Positions 5,411 to 5,689 of a DNA stretch of 5,689 nucleotides are shown piece by piece. The DNA comes from Gammaproteobacteria bacterium. GTDB taxonomy: Bacteria; Pseudomonadota; Gammaproteobacteria; SZUA-229. Position 1 is the first letter of the stretch. The number at the start of each line of letters is the position of its first letter. Below the pieces are notes generated by a model that worked only from the letters and a program-made list of their open reading frames with translations, did not search any database and was not told the origin of the DNA. The stretch lies in assembly GCA_030637945.1 (NCBI GenBank), contig DAOWFN010000167.1, forward strand, positions 1 through 5,689, read 5' to 3'. The translations under genes and the position numbers were made by a program.

Positions 5411-5444
5411 CAAAGGTCAAAAAAAGGCTGGTTAGTGACCTTTG
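5411..5444 (+). repeat. Inverted repeat just after the secreted-protein gene (imperfect terminator candidate)
   Basis: The 9-bp arms CAAAGGTCA (5411-5419) and TGACCTTTG (5436-5444) are exactly complementary across a 16-nt loop, starting 2 nt after the stop codon. No T-tract follows (GAGTGAGTC), so standard intrinsic termination is doubtful. A 3'-end-protecting stem, a Rho-dependent terminator region or an operator are alternatives. Confidence 0.45.
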
Positions 5445-5473
5445 AGTGAGTCATTAACACCAAGCTAATCTAA

Positions 5474-5496
5474 CGGTCGTTGACCGGTTGAGACCG
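5474..5496. repeat. Cluster of CGGTC / GACCG half-sites
   Basis: CGGTC (5474-5478) is followed by inverted GACCG copies at 5482-5486 and 5492-5496, giving two alternative 5-bp hairpins with loops of 3 and 13 nt. It may belong to a structured 3' region or be a protein-binding cluster. The arms are short. Confidence 0.25.
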
Positions 5497-5651
5497 CCGC
5501 CAATAGCTGACAATTCAGTCTAGCCTACTATCTCTTATCAATAATTATGATTAGCTATTCCCCATAGATGGGTTTAGTGTATAGAAAATAACAGCGCACC
5601 TCCATAAACCTCACTTTAGTTTTTTCAAACTGAAATAAAAGGCATTTAATA

Positions 5652-5689
5652 ATGGACAATGGTTCAATCAAAAGTAAATACCATGTAAT
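5652..5689 (+). CDS. Possible 5' end of a rightward gene (cut by the window edge)
   Basis: An ATG at 5652 opens a frame reading MDNGSIKSKYHV and remains open to the last base (12 codons). AAAGG ends 9 nt upstream, an acceptable Shine-Dalgarno, and the spacing after the previous gene leaves room for a promoter. An AT-rich imperfect hairpin (arms 5615-5622 and 5627-5634, one G-T pair) lies just before the ribosome site. Twelve codons are too few to recognise a family, and the frame could be fortuitous. Confidence 0.35.
   Translation, partial: MDNGSIKSKYHV

Noticed and set aside
5561..5572. CCCAT-AG-ATGGG short palindrome
   Set aside because: Five-base arms around two bases are expected by chance in a few hundred bases, and no promoter could be aligned to it.

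Overview
The window looks like chromosomal DNA of a gammaproteobacterium. The main reason is a co-directional ampD-ampE pair, the muropeptide-recycling arrangement typical of that class. It sits next to a CobC-type histidine phosphatase, an exported rhodanese and a HAMP-PAS membrane sensor. Base composition is moderate to AT-leaning and the intergenic DNA is clearly AT-rich. No genus can be assigned from sequence alone. I see no insertion sequence, tRNA, rRNA, CRISPR or phage gene, so this reads as ordinary core or near-core DNA with some interesting regulatory structure.

Layout. Five genes run leftward: ampD (3911-4465), ampE (2998-3840), a histidine phosphatase (2393-2986, 11 nt after ampE), a secreted single-domain rhodanese (1813-2295) and a large membrane sensor (start at 1763, leaving the window at base 1). 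The sensor ORF is open for 587 codons. A 472-nt gene-free region (4466-4937) separates ampD from a rightward gene for a small secreted Pro/Gln-rich protein (4938-5408). A 243-nt non-coding stretch with two dyad clusters follows. At the right edge there is probably the first 12 codons of another rightward gene (from 5652).

How the genes may work together. AmpD is the cytoplasmic amidase that strips stem peptides from anhydro-muropeptides, and AmpE is its inner-membrane partner gene. The phosphatase is close enough to ampE to be co-transcribed, but its substrate is unknown. The rhodanese and the sensor are 49 nt apart and could form a sub-operon in which a periplasmic sulfur- or redox-handling protein is linked to a transmembrane sensor. 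The sensor shows no histidine kinase or GGDEF domain in the visible part. It ends instead in a compact module I cannot name.

The regulatory highlight is the ampD / secreted-protein intergenic region. It holds a candidate sigma-54 (-24/-12) promoter facing right (4660-4676), a 12-of-14 palindrome about 100 bp upstream of it, and a perfect 9-bp inverted repeat close to the ampD start. Two leftward genes (ampD and the sensor) share the arrangement TATAAT-N6-ATG, which would place a sigma-70 transcription start on the initiator A and give leaderless mRNAs.
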